From Candidatus Hodarchaeota archaeon (GTDB taxonomy: Archaea; Asgardarchaeota; Heimdallarchaeia; Hodarchaeales; Hodarchaeaceae), in assembly GCA_030589605.1 (NCBI GenBank), contig JAUUVJ010000255.1:1-6299 (forward strand): a stretch of 6,299 nt of DNA, written 5' to 3'. A model generated the notes under the pieces. It had not been told where the DNA came from and ran no database searches. It worked only from the letters and a program-made list of their open reading frames with translations. A program made the position numbers and the translations under genes. Of this stretch, positions 5,558 to 6,299 are shown one piece after another. How positions within the stretch are numbered: the first letter of the stretch is position 1; the number at the start of each line of letters is the position of its first letter.

Positions 5558-5566
5558 TTTTAAAAT
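5558..5566 (+). promoter_or_regulatory. Candidate BRE/TATA promoter for the epimerase gene
   Basis: TTTAAAATA is preceded by a purine-rich CAAAAG (BRE-like). Its centre lies 27 bases before the ATG, which is the spacing expected if transcription starts at or next to the start codon. No Shine-Dalgarno sequence precedes the ATG, so a leaderless mRNA is likely. Confidence 0.5.
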
Positions 5567-5588
5567 AAATTGACCATCTATTTAATTT

Positions 5589-6299
5589 ATGAAAATTCTT
5601 TTAACTGGAGCTTTTGGAAACTTAGGTACTTCCTGTATCAAAGAACTTGCCAAACAAGGTCATGAAATACGTTGTTTTGATATTAAGTCAAAAATGACAG
5701 AAAAACGATTTGAAAAATATAAGCACACTCCAAATATGGAAGTAGTTTGGGGTGATATCCTTGATAAAAATTCTATAAAAAATGCACTAGAAGGGATAGA
5801 AGGGATAATTCATACTGCAGCAATTATACCACCTCCGTCAGAACTCAATCCTGATTTAGCAAAAAAAGTAAACGTAACGGGAACTAAGAACCTTATTGAA
5901 GAAGCAGAAGCACTTTCAAATATAAAACAGTTTGTTTTTGCTAGTTCAGTCTCGGTTCACGGTGCTCAAAAACCGACTAATCCTCCAGTAAAAGTAACCG
6001 ATCCCCTAAAGCCATCTGATAATTACACTCACCATAAAGTAGAGTGTGAAGAATATATTTATAACTGTAAACTGAATTGGACTATCATCCGTTTTGGAGC
6101 AATCCTTGCAGTCGAGACTGAAGGTCAAGAAAGAGGGGGTTTGGATGATTTTACATTAGAGCTTCTTTTTGGAGTACCGTTAGGACAAAAAATTGAGATA
6201 ATTCATTCATATGATGCTGCACGTGCAATGATTAATGCACTAGGTAATGATCGTGCTGTGAAAAGAATATTTTTTGGGGGTGGAGGAAAAGAATGTCAA
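5589..6299 (+). CDS. NAD-dependent epimerase/dehydratase (extended SDR), partial at the 3' end
   Basis: The frame runs from ATG 5589 to the window edge without a stop (237 codons). The N-terminus is an NAD(P)-binding Rossmann fold: TGAFGNLG (6-13, the GxxGxxG motif) and an acidic residue at the end of strand 2 (CFDIK, D31) that favours NAD(H). A GDILD follows (D56), then IIHTAAI (73-79) over the cofactor. The active site is visible as a serine-rich strand FASSVSVHG (117-125) and YTHHK (146-150), the YxxxK pair of short-chain dehydrogenases. Extended SDRs of this type oxidise, epimerise or dehydrate nucleotide sugars or related alcohols. The substrate-binding end is missing, so the exact substrate cannot be named. 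Extended SDRs usually run to about 300-350 residues, so roughly a quarter to a third is cut off. It seems intact and has its own promoter. Confidence 0.9.
   Translation, partial: MKILLTGAFGNLGTSCIKELAKQGHEIRCFDIKSKMTEKRFEKYKHTPNMEVVWGDILDKNSIKNALEGIEGIIHTAAIIPPPSELNPDLAKKVNVTGTKNLIEEAEALSNIKQFVFASSVSVHGAQKPTNPPVKVTDPLKPSDNYTHHKVECEEYIYNCKLNWTIIRFGAILAVETEGQERGGLDDFTLELLFGVPLGQKIEIIHSYDAARAMINALGNDRAVKRIFFGGGGKECQ

Overview
The window (6,299 bases, AT-rich) looks archaeal and most likely comes from an Asgard archaeon of a low-GC, Lokiarchaeia-like lineage. The main support is a stand-alone Rag/Gtr-type small GTPase. Further support comes from TATA-like promoter elements at leaderless or near-leaderless spacing, Shine-Dalgarno-led TTG and GTG starts, and a secreted-protein remnant with a Thr/Pro linker, a TPGW motif, a membrane helix and a basic tail. 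The lineage is inferred; no rRNA or other marker gene is present.

Layout. Positions 1-152 hold the end of an alpha/beta hydrolase (+). Positions 153-504 have no convincing gene. Positions 505-857 (-) are the remnant of a surface protein: an Ig-like module and C-terminal membrane anchor separated by a one-base frameshift and cut off at the 5' side. Positions 842-1069 (+) hold a 75-codon orphan reading frame that starts at that same break. Positions 1203-4001 (-) encode the main gene, a 932-residue protein with an N-terminal AAA+/Orc-like ATPase, a long helical middle and a C-terminal Regnase (Zc3h12a)-like NYN/PIN ribonuclease with its acidic active-site pattern apparently intact. Between it and the next gene lies a short relic resembling the start of a roadblock/LC7 protein, with a strong Shine-Dalgarno sequence but no start codon. 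Positions 4310-4897 (+) encode the Rag-like GTPase. Positions 5056-5475 (-) encode a four-helix membrane protein. Positions 5589-6299 (+) hold the first 237 codons of an NAD-dependent epimerase/dehydratase.

The middle of the window looks like patchwork accessory DNA. A 20-21 base sequence recurs three times in the same orientation (about 1140, 4209 and 4904). The copies bracket the ATPase-nuclease gene and then the GTPase gene, so each lies between direct repeats. Broken genes cluster beside these modules. The ATPase-nuclease resembles conflict or RNA-surveillance proteins in which an ATPase switch controls an effector RNase, but no partner, trigger or immune function can be proved here. The GTPase and the roadblock-like relic suggest a former GTPase/roadblock pair. 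The flanking hydrolase, membrane protein and epimerase look like ordinary metabolic or membrane genes.
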